A DNA stretch of 64,000 nt from Zonotrichia leucophrys gambelii (Eukaryota > Chordata > Aves > Passeriformes > Passerellidae): contig NC_088186.1 in the NCBI RefSeq assembly GCF_028769735.1, positions 10,261,001 to 10,325,000 of the forward strand, given 5' to 3'. Shown here piece by piece: positions 35,171 to 46,745 of this stretch. The notes beneath the pieces were generated by a model. It was not told the origin of the DNA, made no database searches, and saw only the letters and a program-made list of their open reading frames with translations. Each line of letters begins with the position of its first letter. Within the stretch, counting starts at the first letter, position 1. Position numbers and translations under genes: made by a program.

Positions 35171-37570
35171 CCGGTGGCTCCTCCCGCAGCTGCGGCCCGG
35201 CCCAGCCCGGCCTGCGCTGCCCGGCCCCGCTCCCGGCGCTGTGGCTGCGGCTCCGCAGGCTCCCAAAGTGGGTCAGCACAAACAGCTCCGCAGGAGACAC
35301 AGCCTCCGGATTCCTTTTGCTGCACGTTTCAGGCGGACTAAAATAGCAACAGCAGCGTACAAAGCCTGAGAACCTCGTTACCAACCCAAGCTCCCGTTCT
35401 GCGGGCGGCCCCGGGCCACTGATGCACACATGTGACAGCTCGGCCACCTCTGCTGGCCCTGGGCACCCGGCTGGCACTACCCGGGCACGGAGCCCTGCTG
35501 GAACCCACTGATTGCAGCTCTGTGCTGGGCTGGCTGTGATCCTGCCATGGGCTGGGGACCATCCAGGGTGGAGCTGCTCAGGGACATTTCCAATCGGAGT
35601 GTCTCAAAGGGACATCTCGATGGGACTCTGTCATGGCAGGAGTTCTGGGCTCTGGGGCTTTCAGGGCATGGGGCTGTTTGTCCTCCCCAGCCCATGACAG
35701 GCGTGGGGCTGCAGCCTCTGCTCTCAGCTCTAGAAGGAGCCTGGCCACAGGACAGGTGAAAAAGTGCTCCAGAGGACATCGCATCTCTTTCAAAAGCTTT
35801 TCTGTGCCTCAGTAGCCAAGAGGGTGTACTTTGGGTGCTGTGGAGAGCCATCACGGGCTCTCCAAAGTCGTGACAAAGGGGGGTTTGTCTTGGCTTGCCA
35901 AAACTGATGGAAATCCCACTGCTGGGGTGTGGGGCCAGGAGGGAGAAAAGGAGTGTGACAGCAACTACCAGGCACTGTAAACTGAGTTTATAGCATCATT
36001 TCCGTCCCAGCAAGGTGTAAAGAGCCCAGGATGCAATTTTAAAGCAAACCTGGTGTAAAATGAAAGAAGGAGCAGTGAAATGCAGGAAGGAGATCCTGAG
36101 GGGACAGGGAGGGTGCTTGGGGCAGGGTGGGCACACGGGGCTGGGCAGGAGCCTGACCTGGGAGAGCTGCAGCTGGGGCTGTGTCCAGACCTCTCTGGGG
36201 ATGCCAGAGCAGTGTGAGGCAGGAGCTGGGAAAATCAGCTGCTTCTTGCAAGGGAGAACTGATCCATTAGCTTGGCTTACCAGTGATTTGATACTAGGGC
36301 TATTTAGGGAAAAAACTCAGTGTCTGTGCTCTGTGAACAGACAAATTAAGCTGGAAATATCAGCCTGGCCATGAATCTGATTTGCAAAGCCTTCAAAACT
36401 GCTGCAGCTCAGCAAGAGGCAGCTCGTTTTGCTGTGGCCACAGTCTGGCCAAGGGGATGTGGGCTTTGCTGTGGGGTGGGGATGAAGGGCCAGAACAGCC
36501 TTGGTGCCAGCAGAGCTGTGCCATGTGCCAGCCGTGTGCTGGAGCCAGGAAAAGGGACACTGTCCGAGCACAGAGCAGCTCCTCAGGAGCCTCCATGGCT
36601 ACAACCTTCAAGCTGTGCAGATATCAGACAGATTTGGGGCTTTGGGTGGTGCCTCCTGTTTTTCAAGGCCCCCCTGAGCTCTCCTGGGCAGGGCAGCACT
36701 AAGGGCGGGAAGGTGGCTCAGGGCCAGGCTCTGCAGAGCTGTCAGTGCCTCTGGCAGTGCCCCTGGCAGTGTCCCCAGGGAGGATGGTGTCAGGCCAGGA
36801 GGATGAGCCCTGCAGGGGCTGTGTTGGCACTGCTGCTCTCTGAGCTGCTTTTGGAGCAAAGCTGTTGGATTCTGCTGGGGGACTTGAGCAAATGCAGCAT
36901 CTTCTTCTGGAGATGGAGGAAGAGACATCCATGAGGGATGCAGCTGTGATAGCCCAGCCCTGCTCCCAGTGGGCTTTTCCTGCCAGAGTCAGGGCGGGAG
37001 GAGCTCTGGGGACAGCGAGGCTGTTGTTGTGGTCCAGCTGTCTGTCCCCAGTGTCAGATGTCAGTGTCAGGGATGTGCTGCAAATGGGGCTCTGCTGCCA
37101 CTGTAAGACTTGGCTGAACTCCGCTGAGCTGCAAACCCACCCAGGCACCTGCAGCAGCTCAGGAATTACCCTGTGGGTATTTTCTGCACCTGCAGAGCCT
37201 TCCCCCTCTCATCCTTGTGCCCAGGTCTGCTCTGGGATGCTGCCCCTGCCCTGTGACTGTGCTGAGCAAGTCCCTCTAAAACACATCCCCATCTTGGAGC
37301 AAACCTTCCCCTCTGGGGCTGTGAGGAGCCTGGAGGCTGGCTGGGGCTGCCAGGAACCACAGCCTCGGCAATGTGATTAGAGAGGAGCAGCTTTGTGCTT
37401 TGACTGAGCCAACCCCGGCTCCGGTGCTGACCATCAGTGCTGGGCTCCCCTCACATTGCTGCACCAGCGGGGCAAATTCAGCCTGGCTGAAGGGAGAGAG
37501 GGCAAATGCAGAGAGCAGGGACAGGGCAGGCACTGGGCTGGGACTGCTCCAGCTGCTGTGGCTGCCAGGG

Positions 37571-37685
37571 AAAAGCTCCACACACAGCACAACCCCCTCT
37601 GTGTGTGATGGAAAAGCTCCACACACACCAAGCCCCTGTGTGTGATAGTAAAGCTCCACACACGGCACAACCCCTGTGTGTGACA
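37571..37685. repeat. 40-bp tandem repeat, three copies
   Basis: Each unit has AAAGCTCCACACACA, a CACAACCCC or CCAAGCCCC block and TGTGTGTGAT, so each contains a CACACA/TGTGTG self-complementary pair. Confidence 0.88.
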
Positions 37686-39034
37686 GACCTGCTGCCACCG
37701 TCTGATTCTCACTGCTTGTTTCTTTGTGTCTTCCACACTCAGAACGGCTGATTACTCTTCCCTTCTGGCTCCGTGACCTGAGATTACCTCGGAGATGATG
37801 GCTGGCTGTATCTGAGAGATGCAGATTATCCTTAAGCTAAATAATTACGGACACTCGGTGGCGTGGACTTTGGGAGTCCAGGACGGGTGCTCCCCTTGTT
37901 TCCCGAGGGCGGTGGTGGATGCTCAGCGCTTTCCCAGCCCTGCTGGGAGCAGCGTGGATGACCCGGCCCCTTCTGGCAGCGCTGGCTCCGGTGCTGGGAA
38001 TGAGCGGCGGGGGGACCGGCCCCTTCCTGGCCGTGCCTTGCTCAGGAAGGGCAGGGCTGTTTCTCTCACTTATTTACAACGTGCTTGACAAGTGCGAGTA
38101 AATGAGCTGTCGGCAAAAGCAAACAGTGTGTGATGGAGGGCTGATTGAAACCAGGGCTGGGAGGGCACCTGCAGCTGCTTCAGTGGGGGTCATCCCTCTC
38201 CTGTCCCACCCCCTGCCTCCTCCTCCTCATCCCGAGCACCCCAGGCACCCACCTTGCTGTCCCCCCACAATCCCTGCTCCTTGGCACCCCCTGTCCCAGT
38301 AAATCCCTTCTCCTTGCACTGGGGCATCTCCTGGCCCTCAGTGCACAGTCCAGCACCAGGCTCTGGGGTGGCTGTGACAAACATTTGGGCACAAGGCTGT
38401 GGACAGCCCCGTTCCTCCCTGTGTCTCTGAGCAGTTTAACCAGAGTGTGATCAGCTCTTTGATGGGGAAGGAGGGGAGGATTTGGTACCTTCTCATTTTG
38501 TTTCTGGCCAAAGTCTTGCCATTTTGGGCTGGAAACCTGCTGCCCCATGGGTGCCATCTGCTCCAGAGGGTTCTGCTCATCTGCTGCTGTGGGGCAGGAC
38601 ATGGCCAAGGGTGCAGGAAGCCTGGAGCTTCACCAGAGCCTTTCCTGCCACACACCAACACGAGAGGCTGGCCAAGGCTGAGCACAGCACAGCAGCATCT
38701 GGAGGGCCAACCTGAACCTGGCCATACCCTCTGAGCCCCTAACTGTGCTGTCAGGAGGCTCAAAGAAGGGAGAAACCTTGAGGGTGATTCTGCCCCAGTG
38801 AGGGATAAAGCATCAGATGGCAGCACATGCAGCCAGGTCACAAAACCAGAACAAAGTCGTGTTCCACTGTTCCACCAGCAGCTCTCATCCTGGACTGGGG
38901 AAACTCATTGCTGAGGACAGCCAAAGGCTCCATAGATCTGTGAGGCTGTGGGACCAGAGATGCTCTTCCTCTCTGAGTCAGGCTCCAGTGCAGCTCTGTC
39001 CACTTAAAATCTGGAGGAAGCTGTCCCTCCTTGA

Positions 39035-39415
39035 ACAGTCATGGAGCTACAGACTGGTTTGGGTTGGAAGGAACCTTTAAAATCGTCCCGTTCTACCCCT
39101 CTGCCAGGGACAGAGACACCTTCCACTATCCCAGGTTACTCCCAGCCCCAATATCCAGCCTGGCCTTGGGCACTGCCAGGGATCCAGGGGCAGCCACAGC
39201 TGTGGCTGGGCCTGCCCACCTCTATAGTAAAGAATTTTTTCCTAATATCTGACCTAACCCTGCCGTCCTTCAGCTTAAGGCCATTCCCTTTGTCCTGTCA
39301 CTTCAGGCCCTTGTCCAAAGTCCCTCTCCAGCTCTCCTGGAACCCCTTTAAACACAGGAAGGGGCTCTAAGTTCTCCCCAGAACCTTCTCTTCTCCAGGC
39401 TGAGCAGCTGCACAT
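39035..39415 (-). mobile_element. CR1 LINE 3' end, about 380 bp
   Basis: GACTGGTTTGGGTTGGAAGG, AGTAAAGAATTTTTTCCTAA, TTCAGCTTAAGGCCATTCCC and CTTCTCTTCCAGGCTGAGC-like segments follow the antisense CR1 order over the whole length. It is a well preserved truncated copy. Confidence 0.93.
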
Positions 39416-40053
39416 CAGTTGGCTTCCAGCCTCCATAGCAAGGACACGTCCCAAGGCCCCAGGGAGCTGGGCTGTGCCTGTGGGTTGGATGGGATGCTGG
39501 GCTGGGTGCTGATCTGTTTGTCACCTCCCCTGAGCCCTGGGTCACTGCACCCTGGCTCCCCTGGCCTCGCTGCCAGCCCTGGTGGCATTCTGGTGGCACT
39601 GAGGGACTCCCAGTGCCCAAGGCAGGGGCAGGAGGAGGGGAGCAGAGGGGCCCAGAGCCACAGCTCCCCTGGGATCGTTCCTTTGCTTGGCTGTGCTCCT
39701 GAGCCATGAGCAGGGCAGAGCTGTCCCCTCTCCCAGAGGTTTCTGGAGCAGATCTCTCCCTGCCAGCCCTCACCCCCTCACCCCTAGCAGCAGCACAAGG
39801 CTGGAGGGAGCCGGGCAGGAGCAGCTGCCAGCGCTTCCATCATGGCCAGAGGCAGTGTTAAACCCTGAAGGGCTGCTCCTGGCCATCCCCAGAAGGGCTG
39901 GGAAGGGGAAAGCGCTGGCAGCAGCGGCGCCTGAGCAGGGTGAGATCATCTGCAAGGGTGGGCAGAGCTGAGTGCTCTGAGCCAGCGCTGCTGTGATTTA
40001 ATGGAGGTGCTGCAAGTGCTTCTTGCAGCCTGCCAGGCTGGAGCCCTGTTCTT

Positions 40054-40120
40054 CTGTGCCCAAACCCCTCCTGCCTGTGCCCAAACCCCTCCTGCCTGTG
40101 CCCAAACACCTCCTGCCTCG
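40054..40120. repeat. 21-bp triplet repeat unit, three copies
   Basis: GTGCCCAAACCCCTCCTGCC plus T is repeated three times; the third copy has ACACC for ACCCC. Confidence 0.93.
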
Positions 40121-41476
40121 GGTGGCTGGTCCATCTCTTCCCCCCTGGCATGGCAGAGTACTGTGAGTGTGTGACTGTGCAGCCTCTGAAGCCAAGTTGA
40201 AATAACTTCATGCAAAAGTTATCCAAACCCTGATATCTCTGCAGAGTTAAAGGATTTATTCAAAATTCCAGGGGGCTTTGGGTGGTGATGCCCAGAGTGG
40301 TGTGGGACTGGTAGGCACAGCTTCATCCTGTCCCTGTGGCACCCTGGCCCTCCACCAGGCTTGGTGTCCTGCCCTGAACGAGCACCTTCCCATGCAGCAG
40401 CAGGGCAAGGCCTGCCAGCAGCATTGCAGGAGGGCTGTGTGTGCCTTTGGAGCCACCAGTGTAGGGTTTGGGACCATTTGGGATTCCTCCCTCCTGTGTG
40501 TGGCTCTGGCCATGGTCCTGTTGGAGGCAGTCACAGCAGAGCGGCTCTGCCAGGTCCTCTCCTCCTGGTGGATGTTTCCTTCCAGTGGTCTCTGCTAGCA
40601 CAGGAACAGCTTCCAGCCCCAGCCTCGTGGTCCTGTGTACGTGGTGTTGGGGTGAGTCCTTCCCAGTGGATCTGCTATGGCTAAATGCACCAGGCTCTGG
40701 TTGTCACTCCCCCTCATCCTGCCCAGGGGACAGAGCTCTGCCCTGCCCACAGAGCTGCAGATTCTCCTGCTGAGCAGCACCGAAGGGAAAGGGTTCTGTG
40801 GGCTGATGGCAGTGACAGGATCTGCTCCTTCCTCCCCCTTTCCCACCACTCAGGATTTTTACTGCCAGGGATATTTATGACCCAGACATCATCTCACAGC
40901 TCTGGGTCCCCCGGCACCTGCCCTGCAGTGATGAGGCTGCAGGCAGCAGCTGGAGCCTGCTCAGGAGCTGTTTCCCCCTCACAGTGGGCACAGAGCAGTG
41001 GGTGTGGGCAGGCTGGGCTGGTGGCTGGGTCATTTCTCACTGAGAAGCCCTGGGGACTGGGGTGCTCAAAGTCTCAGGGACATCCAGACCCCCCAGTGTG
41101 GTGACATCCTGTGTCCCACACACCTGCAGCCAGCCAGGTGGCCTCAGAGAGGGAACAGGCACAAACCCCCCCTGGCCCAGCTCCCTTCAGCAGTGCAGGC
41201 AGGATGGGAGCTGGGCACAGCTGTGGGGGTGGCTGTGCCAAGTCACTGCTGTCCATGGTGGCCACGTGTAGCTGAGCTCAGCTCTGTGTCCAGTGACACC
41301 AGGGAGCTTCCACATTTCCTGTGCCACTGCAAAGCTGTGGCTGCCTGTGAGGCAGAGGAGGCAGCACAGTCCTGCTCATCCCAGGAGCATTCATGTGGCT
41401 GCAGCTGGCTGAGCAGGGGACGTGTGTGTGCCCAAGGTCCGGCTGGAGCAGAGCTGAGCTCAGGCTGTCACTGCAG

Positions 41477-42417
41477 CAGTGAGGGGTGGCTGTGGGGCAG
41501 ATAAAACCAGCCCGTGTCTGGGAGTGGCTGTGCACACAGCCCTCGCTGTGCTCTCACTGGAACCATCAGGACACTCGCCTGTCTCTGTCAGTGAGGTGGA
41601 ATGCCCAGCCTGGGGTCGGGTTCCCAGCCCGTGTGCATGGGGGTGGCACGAGAGGGACTGGCCTTGTAGGAGCAGAGGGGGGGGCAGATGGTCACTGTGG
41701 GCTGTCCCCTGGATGGACACCATCCACCATCCACCATCCACCATCCTGCCTGTTTACTCTCCCTGTACCTGCCCATGTGGATCGAGCTGCTCACAGAGGT
41801 TGAGATGCCAAGGGCAGAGCTCCCCATTGCAGAGCATCCCCCACTCCCGAGCTGTCACTTTGCCACAGAAAACAGTCTGGGAAAAAAACCCCCACGAACA
41901 GCGAACTTGCAGCAGAATTTCCCTAGGCAGGAAGCGGTGAGGACCTGCCAGTGAGGGGTGGCTGTGGGGCAGATAAAACCAGCATGTGTCTGGGAGTGGC
42001 TGTGCACACAGCCCTCACTCTGCTGTCTCTCTGGAACCATTAGAACACTTGACTGTCTCAGTCAGTGAAGTGGAATCCCAGCAGGAGAAATGCCCAGACT
42101 TGGATCGGGTCCCCAGCCTGGTGTGCATTGGGGGTGCCACAAGAGGCCCTGGCCTTGCAGGAGCAGAGGGGGGGGCAGATGGTCACTGTGGGCTGTCCCC
42201 TGGATGGACACCATCCACCATCCACCATCCTGCCTGTTTACTCTCCCTGTCCCTGCCTGTTGGGATCGAGCTGCTCACAGAGGTTGAGATGCCAAGGGCA
42301 GAGCTCCCCATTGCAGAGCATCCCCCACTCCCGAGCCGTCACTTTGCCACAGAAACAGTCTGGGAAAAAAACCCCACGATCAGCGAACTTGCAGCAGAAT
42401 TTCCTTAAGCAGGAAGC
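41477..42417. repeat. 472-bp direct duplication, two adjacent copies
   Basis: Copy one (41477-41948) and copy two (41949-42417) both start CAGTGAGGGGTGGCTGTGGG and run through GGATGGACACCATCCACC, GTTGAGATGCCAAGGGCAGA and TGCAGCAGAATTTCC. They differ by scattered substitutions, a CCATCCA copy-number change, and an extra segment in copy two around 42073-42090. Confidence 0.95.
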
Positions 42418-42539
42418 ACCGGGATCTCTGCTCGGTGTCGCCGGGGGCAGGACAGGGCAGGAGGAGCAGAGGGTGATGCATGGCCCTTCCTCAGGGCACA
42501 GCGGCCGTGCGCTGCTGTCAGCAGGTACCAGCACCTCCG

Positions 42540-43560
42540 GGGACAGCCGGCAGAGCCAGAAATAGCACGGGGGGCACGAGTGAGCCGCGTCTGGGGGAGG
42601 CTGGGGCGGTTTCAGCCGCCGCTTGACACGGCCATTAATAACAGCGGGGCAGAGCCGGAGCCAGCAGCAGCAGCCGAGCGCCGCCGCGGGCACATGGGGG
42701 CTGCAGCCGGCGGAGGAGCCGCTCGCCCGGCCCGGGGGATGCAGCTCGGGGGCCGCGGTTGGTAGGTGCTATAAGCCAAGGATGCAGCTCAGGGGCCGCG
42801 GTTGGTAGGTGCTATAAGCCAAGGATGCAGCTGAGGGCCGGACCCGGGGCTGGGCAGGACCCGGCTCAGGCTGAGGGAGCCGCACGGGGTGCCAGGAGCG
42901 CTGGTGTCCTTGGGGATCCAAGCTCCGCTCCCTGCCCCGCTCTCTCCTGGGGAACTGTGGCTCCTGCACGGCTCATCTGCCACCAGGCTGGGCTTGAGGG
43001 TTGGTAAGGGGCATCCAGGGAGAGCGAACGGGCATTTGTACTGCGGGGATGTTTTGAGGTTTCCCCTAAAATTTGGGCTGTGCTCGCCTGTGCCGTCGGC
43101 ACCAGCTGGCTCTTACTGTGGGATCAGCATTGCAATGTGCCCACAATGTGGATTTTCTGCTCCGGGACTTTTGCAGCCTTTAGATACCGTCTCTGGACTG
43201 GCACTGGGGACCAACCAGCAGGTTCAGGCTGGAATTGCAGCCGTGGCATGCTCGGAGTCTCGCTGGGGATGGATGGGCTGGGATGCGGAGCTGGGGCTGC
43301 GGGGCAGCTGCGGGTCGGGGCTGGCAGCTCGGGGCGGTGCCGAGCCCCTGGTGGCGGCGTGGGGAGGGTCGGTCTCGAGTTGGGGCTGGCACCGTGAGCA
43401 GGTGCTGACACCGAGATGCGGGGTGCGAGCCGAGCCTGCAGCCGAGCTCCTCTCCCCGGGCACGGAGCTGTTGCCCTCGGGTGGGCTCCGCTTCCCGCTG
43501 CGCTCCGGGGCCGCAGGGCTGGGGCTGGGCAGAGCCCTGTGAGCAGAGACCCCCGGGAAT
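42540..43560 (+). promoter_or_regulatory. RGS3: CpG-rich segment, candidate internal promoter and leader exon
   Basis: CpG density jumps between 42540 and 42900 and stays high to 43560, unlike the flanking intron. A 43-bp unit at 42737-42835 is present two and a fraction times and places GGTTG|GTAGGT donor-like sites at 42761/42762 and 42804/42805. It lies 5-6 kb upstream of the exon at 48998, whose first codon is ATG, so it could hold a leader exon of the 411-residue form. This is an inference; no transcript evidence is available. Confidence 0.45.
42737..42835. repeat. 43-bp tandem repeat with donor-like sites
   Basis: Units start GGATGCAGCTC at 42737 and 42780, with a partial copy at 42823. 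Each full unit contains GGCCGCGGTTGGTAGGTGCT then ATAAGCCAA. Confidence 0.95.
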
Positions 43561-43589
43561 GCAGGGATGGGGATCGGGATTTGGGCAGG

Positions 43590-44187
43590 TGTTGGGGAAG
43601 ATGAAACAGGAAAGTCTTCTAATATGATTGTCTGGCAAAATATTTTGAGAATATGGAAACTATAAGCAAAACTATGAACTGACAGCAAGCTTTGAGATAC
43701 CTTAATACTGAACAACTGGAAAACAATGGTGTGGCCAGCTGAAGGTGATCCCCTTTTGATGGAACAACACCCTCTGCTTGCAGACAGGCCCAAGGCTCAG
43801 AGCAGACCCTACAGCTTGGCAGAAGGGGCCAAAGAGGAGTTTTTAGGGTTTAAAATGTAACAGAGTATGGTAATGTAATGATTCTTATAGGCTGTGTGTA
43901 AATGCTATAGGATTTGTATCTTGTACTAGATTGGTTAGTGAGAATGAGAATATTCAACACAGAAGAAGATTTATTGTATTGTAACAGGAAACTTGCTCTA
44001 TTACGCTTTTGCTCTCTTGCCCTCTCACTCTCTCACCCTCTCATCCTCTCTCCCCCTCTCTTCTCTCATTCCTGCTCTGAGCTGTGTTTGGCAGCTCCCA
44101 GCAGGGCCCTGCACCTTTGCAATAAACCCCAAGTTCCAGACCTGGCTCCAGAGATCTCTCGTCTCTGCCTGTCCCGACGCTCCTACA
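43590..44187 (+). mobile_element. Solo ERV LTR with perfect 6-bp target-site duplication
   Basis: The element starts TGTTGGGGAAGATGAAAC and ends GACGCTCCTACA. GGCAGG is repeated exactly on both sides (43584-43589 and 44188-44193). AATAAA lies at 44121-44126, about 60 bp before the end, as expected for an LTR R/U5 boundary. The 6-bp duplication suggests an ERVK-like class. There is no internal coding region. Confidence 0.95.
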
Positions 44188-46449
44188 GGCAGGGATCCCC
44201 CCGTGCTTCCCCCCGAGGGCTTCTCCTGCCAGGCTTCGCGGTACAAACATCCCCCCCCATCTCCCATCTGCGCCTCCACCCTCCCTGCCCTGCCGCAGGC
44301 ATTGCTGCTCGGGCTCAGACACCCGCGCCCTTTTGCTGTTCCGCTAATTGCCCGGGATCAATTATTCATTGTGCAGTAATGAAGCCGGGCGAGGGTAGAA
44401 AACCCGGCTGAGCAGTGAGCCCTGGGCTCTGGCCGGCCTCGCTGGGTGAGGAGCACAGCTCGGGGAATGTTCCTTGTGAGCACTTTCACAATGACTGCCA
44501 CGAAGACTTTCTCAAGTTTTGGTAGTTCTGCTTTGCATTTCTGGCTTTGCTTTCTTCCCCTCAGCCCCGTGTGTGCTTCAGATGCTGCTCCCTGTAGCTG
44601 GGAGCTTCCTTGGTTCTTAGAAGTCACTTTTAAATCCTGAGCTGCTCAACGGCCTTTCACAGAAGTTTCCAATCTGGTGGATCATGGGGCACAGTTTGTC
44701 CCATGTTAAGAACCCAAATTGAAAAATATTTTCCTTCTGCTTTAGGAAAGATCTACTTTGGAAAGATTGGTTTTCCTGGATGATGTGGGTGCTCTTTTTT
44801 GCATCAGCTGCAATCCAGCTGGTGTGGAGTTCCAGCACAGGGAACCCACTGCTGTCTGCATCTCTCCCAAAATAACCTTGGTCTCATTCCCATGGAGTTA
44901 AAGCTTCTGGGGACAGGTGAGGCATCTCAGAGCAAAGGTCCTTGAAGGGCAGCAGGAGCCAGAGAGGGACACAGGGAGGATGGAGCTGCCATGGTTGGGG
45001 ACAGCCACAAGATTGGCTCCTCCTGCAGAGTCCCAGGAGGTCCATCCACCCTCCTGGTGAGAGCACAGCTGGAGCAGCACATCCCTTGCTCTCCTGCTAC
45101 ATCCATGTCCAACAGCTGCAGGGACTTCCCTGCTTTTCCCAATCCCTGCTTTTGGCTGAGGAGGTACCTGGGTGCAGAGCAGCTCTCTGAGCTGGGTTTT
45201 GCCTCCACAAAAGAAAGAGAAAACCTGAGCATCCCCATCAGGAGCCAGGAAAGGCTCAATTAAATATCCCTGTGGCCAGGCATTCCTTGAGCCACAGTGG
45301 CTTCATAACTGAGAGGAGCAGAGACTTTGAAATGAGAAGCTGAAAGCCTCAAAACCCAAAAATCCCTGACCTCCCCTTGCTGGGGATTCCAGGTAATGCC
45401 ACCTGTGCCAGCACTTCTGGCAGTGGGAGAGCTGGCAGCAGCACCAGGGCAAGGGCAGGGCAGGCTCCAGCTCTCAGTGTGCTGTCTCTGTGGTTGGGGT
45501 TTCCCCAGCTGGAAGCCCCAGCTGTGGGCCAGCAGCAAGGCCACATATTAAAAGAAATGCTGGAGAAGTCAAGGTTGTGATGGCACTTATTGAAATTTTC
45601 TCTGCTGGTGAGCTGGAACAGTCCTGGATGTGAGCAGCAGCTCAGAAAAACCTGAGTTTGAAGTACAGACCAAGGAGCAGAGGGTTTGCAGTTCTTCTGC
45701 CCTGCCTTGGTTTCAAGAAAACTTTAAAAACTTGAAAAAAACCTAATTTTTGAGATAGTGAGTGATCCTTGATGGCAAAGAGAACCCAGGGAGTGGGTAA
45801 CAGGTGCAAGGTTTGAGGATGTTGGAGCAGGCAGGGCAGTGTTGCCTTTTTTTTGGAGTGTGTTGATATTTGCTCAATGAGGAGATAATTCTCAGGAACT
45901 CTCTTGCTGTTTCTCTGGTCTCAGTCCTCTCATCCTCCTTCCCTAAAATGACCTCAGAGAGCCATCCTGGGCTTTGGAGGCAGCTCTTGCTTCTGCTTTC
46001 TCTTCCCCTTCTCAGGAAATGCTGCCTTGGCCTCTGAGTCTGAGACAGAAACTGGAGGAGTGAAGTGTGAGATGCTCCAGGGAGGATGGAGTAAATCCCC
46101 TCAGCCCTGCCCTGATGCAGACAGGGAAACCCAGAGGCTGGGAATGGCAAAACCACTTTGTTGGGTGCAGGGGAGGATTCAGGTGGTGAAAAAAGGGAAA
46201 TTTGCACATGGACCTCAGGGACAGCCAGATGCTGAGAGCAGTGAGACCAAGGCGTTGGGAATGGAGAAATCCAGATGTTGGCTGCTGGCTCCTGAGCTGC
46301 TGCAGTGAGAGCAGGGGATGTTTGGGGAGAGTGGAAGGACAGCAGCTCCCTCAGACAGCACCAGCTCTGCCTCCACTGCTGCTCCTCCAGCAGCCCCTGG
46401 GCCATGTGAAGGGGTGAGAAGGTGCCAGCCCCCCTCAGGTACTGGAGAA

Positions 46450-46745
46450 GCTGCTCAGTGGCTCCAGGGCCTAAAAGGGCTCCAGGAGAGCTGGGGAGGG
46501 AATTTGGGCAAGGGGCTGGAGTGCCAGGACACAGGGAATGGCTTCCACTGCCAGAAGGCAGGGATGGATGGGACACTTGGGAGGAATTCCTGGCACAGGG
46601 TACCCAGAGCAGCTGTGGCTGCCCCTGGATCCCTGGCAGTGCCCAAGGCCAGGTTGGCTGTGGCTTGGAGCAGCCTGGGACAGTGAACCCCATGGAAGGG
46701 GCTGGGCTAAGATGGGTTTTAGGTCCCTTTCAACCCAAACCATCC
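46450..46745 (+). mobile_element. CR1 LINE 3' end
   Basis: Sense orientation with GGGCTCCAGGAGAGCTGGGG, CACAGGGAATGGCTTCCACT, CCAGAGCAGCTGTGGCTGCC and TTTAGGTCCCTTTCAACCCA. It is the mirror of the 6510 copy in content. Confidence 0.92.

Noticed and set aside
34600..35369. Several 200-245 codon ORFs on both strands rich in PVPVWV or THTGTA
   Set aside because: Products of the 18-bp GC-rich array; no splice sites in phase with RGS3.
35160..35480. Possible promoter or exon after CTCCCGCAG at 35190
   Set aside because: The CpG-rich patch continues from the 18-bp array and no peptide there matches RGS3 or fits the phase between 33756 and 48998.
45743..46693. 316-codon minus-strand ORF
   Set aside because: It runs through the CR1 3' untranslated part at 46450 and unrelated DNA; it has no reverse-transcriptase motifs and no other family resemblance.
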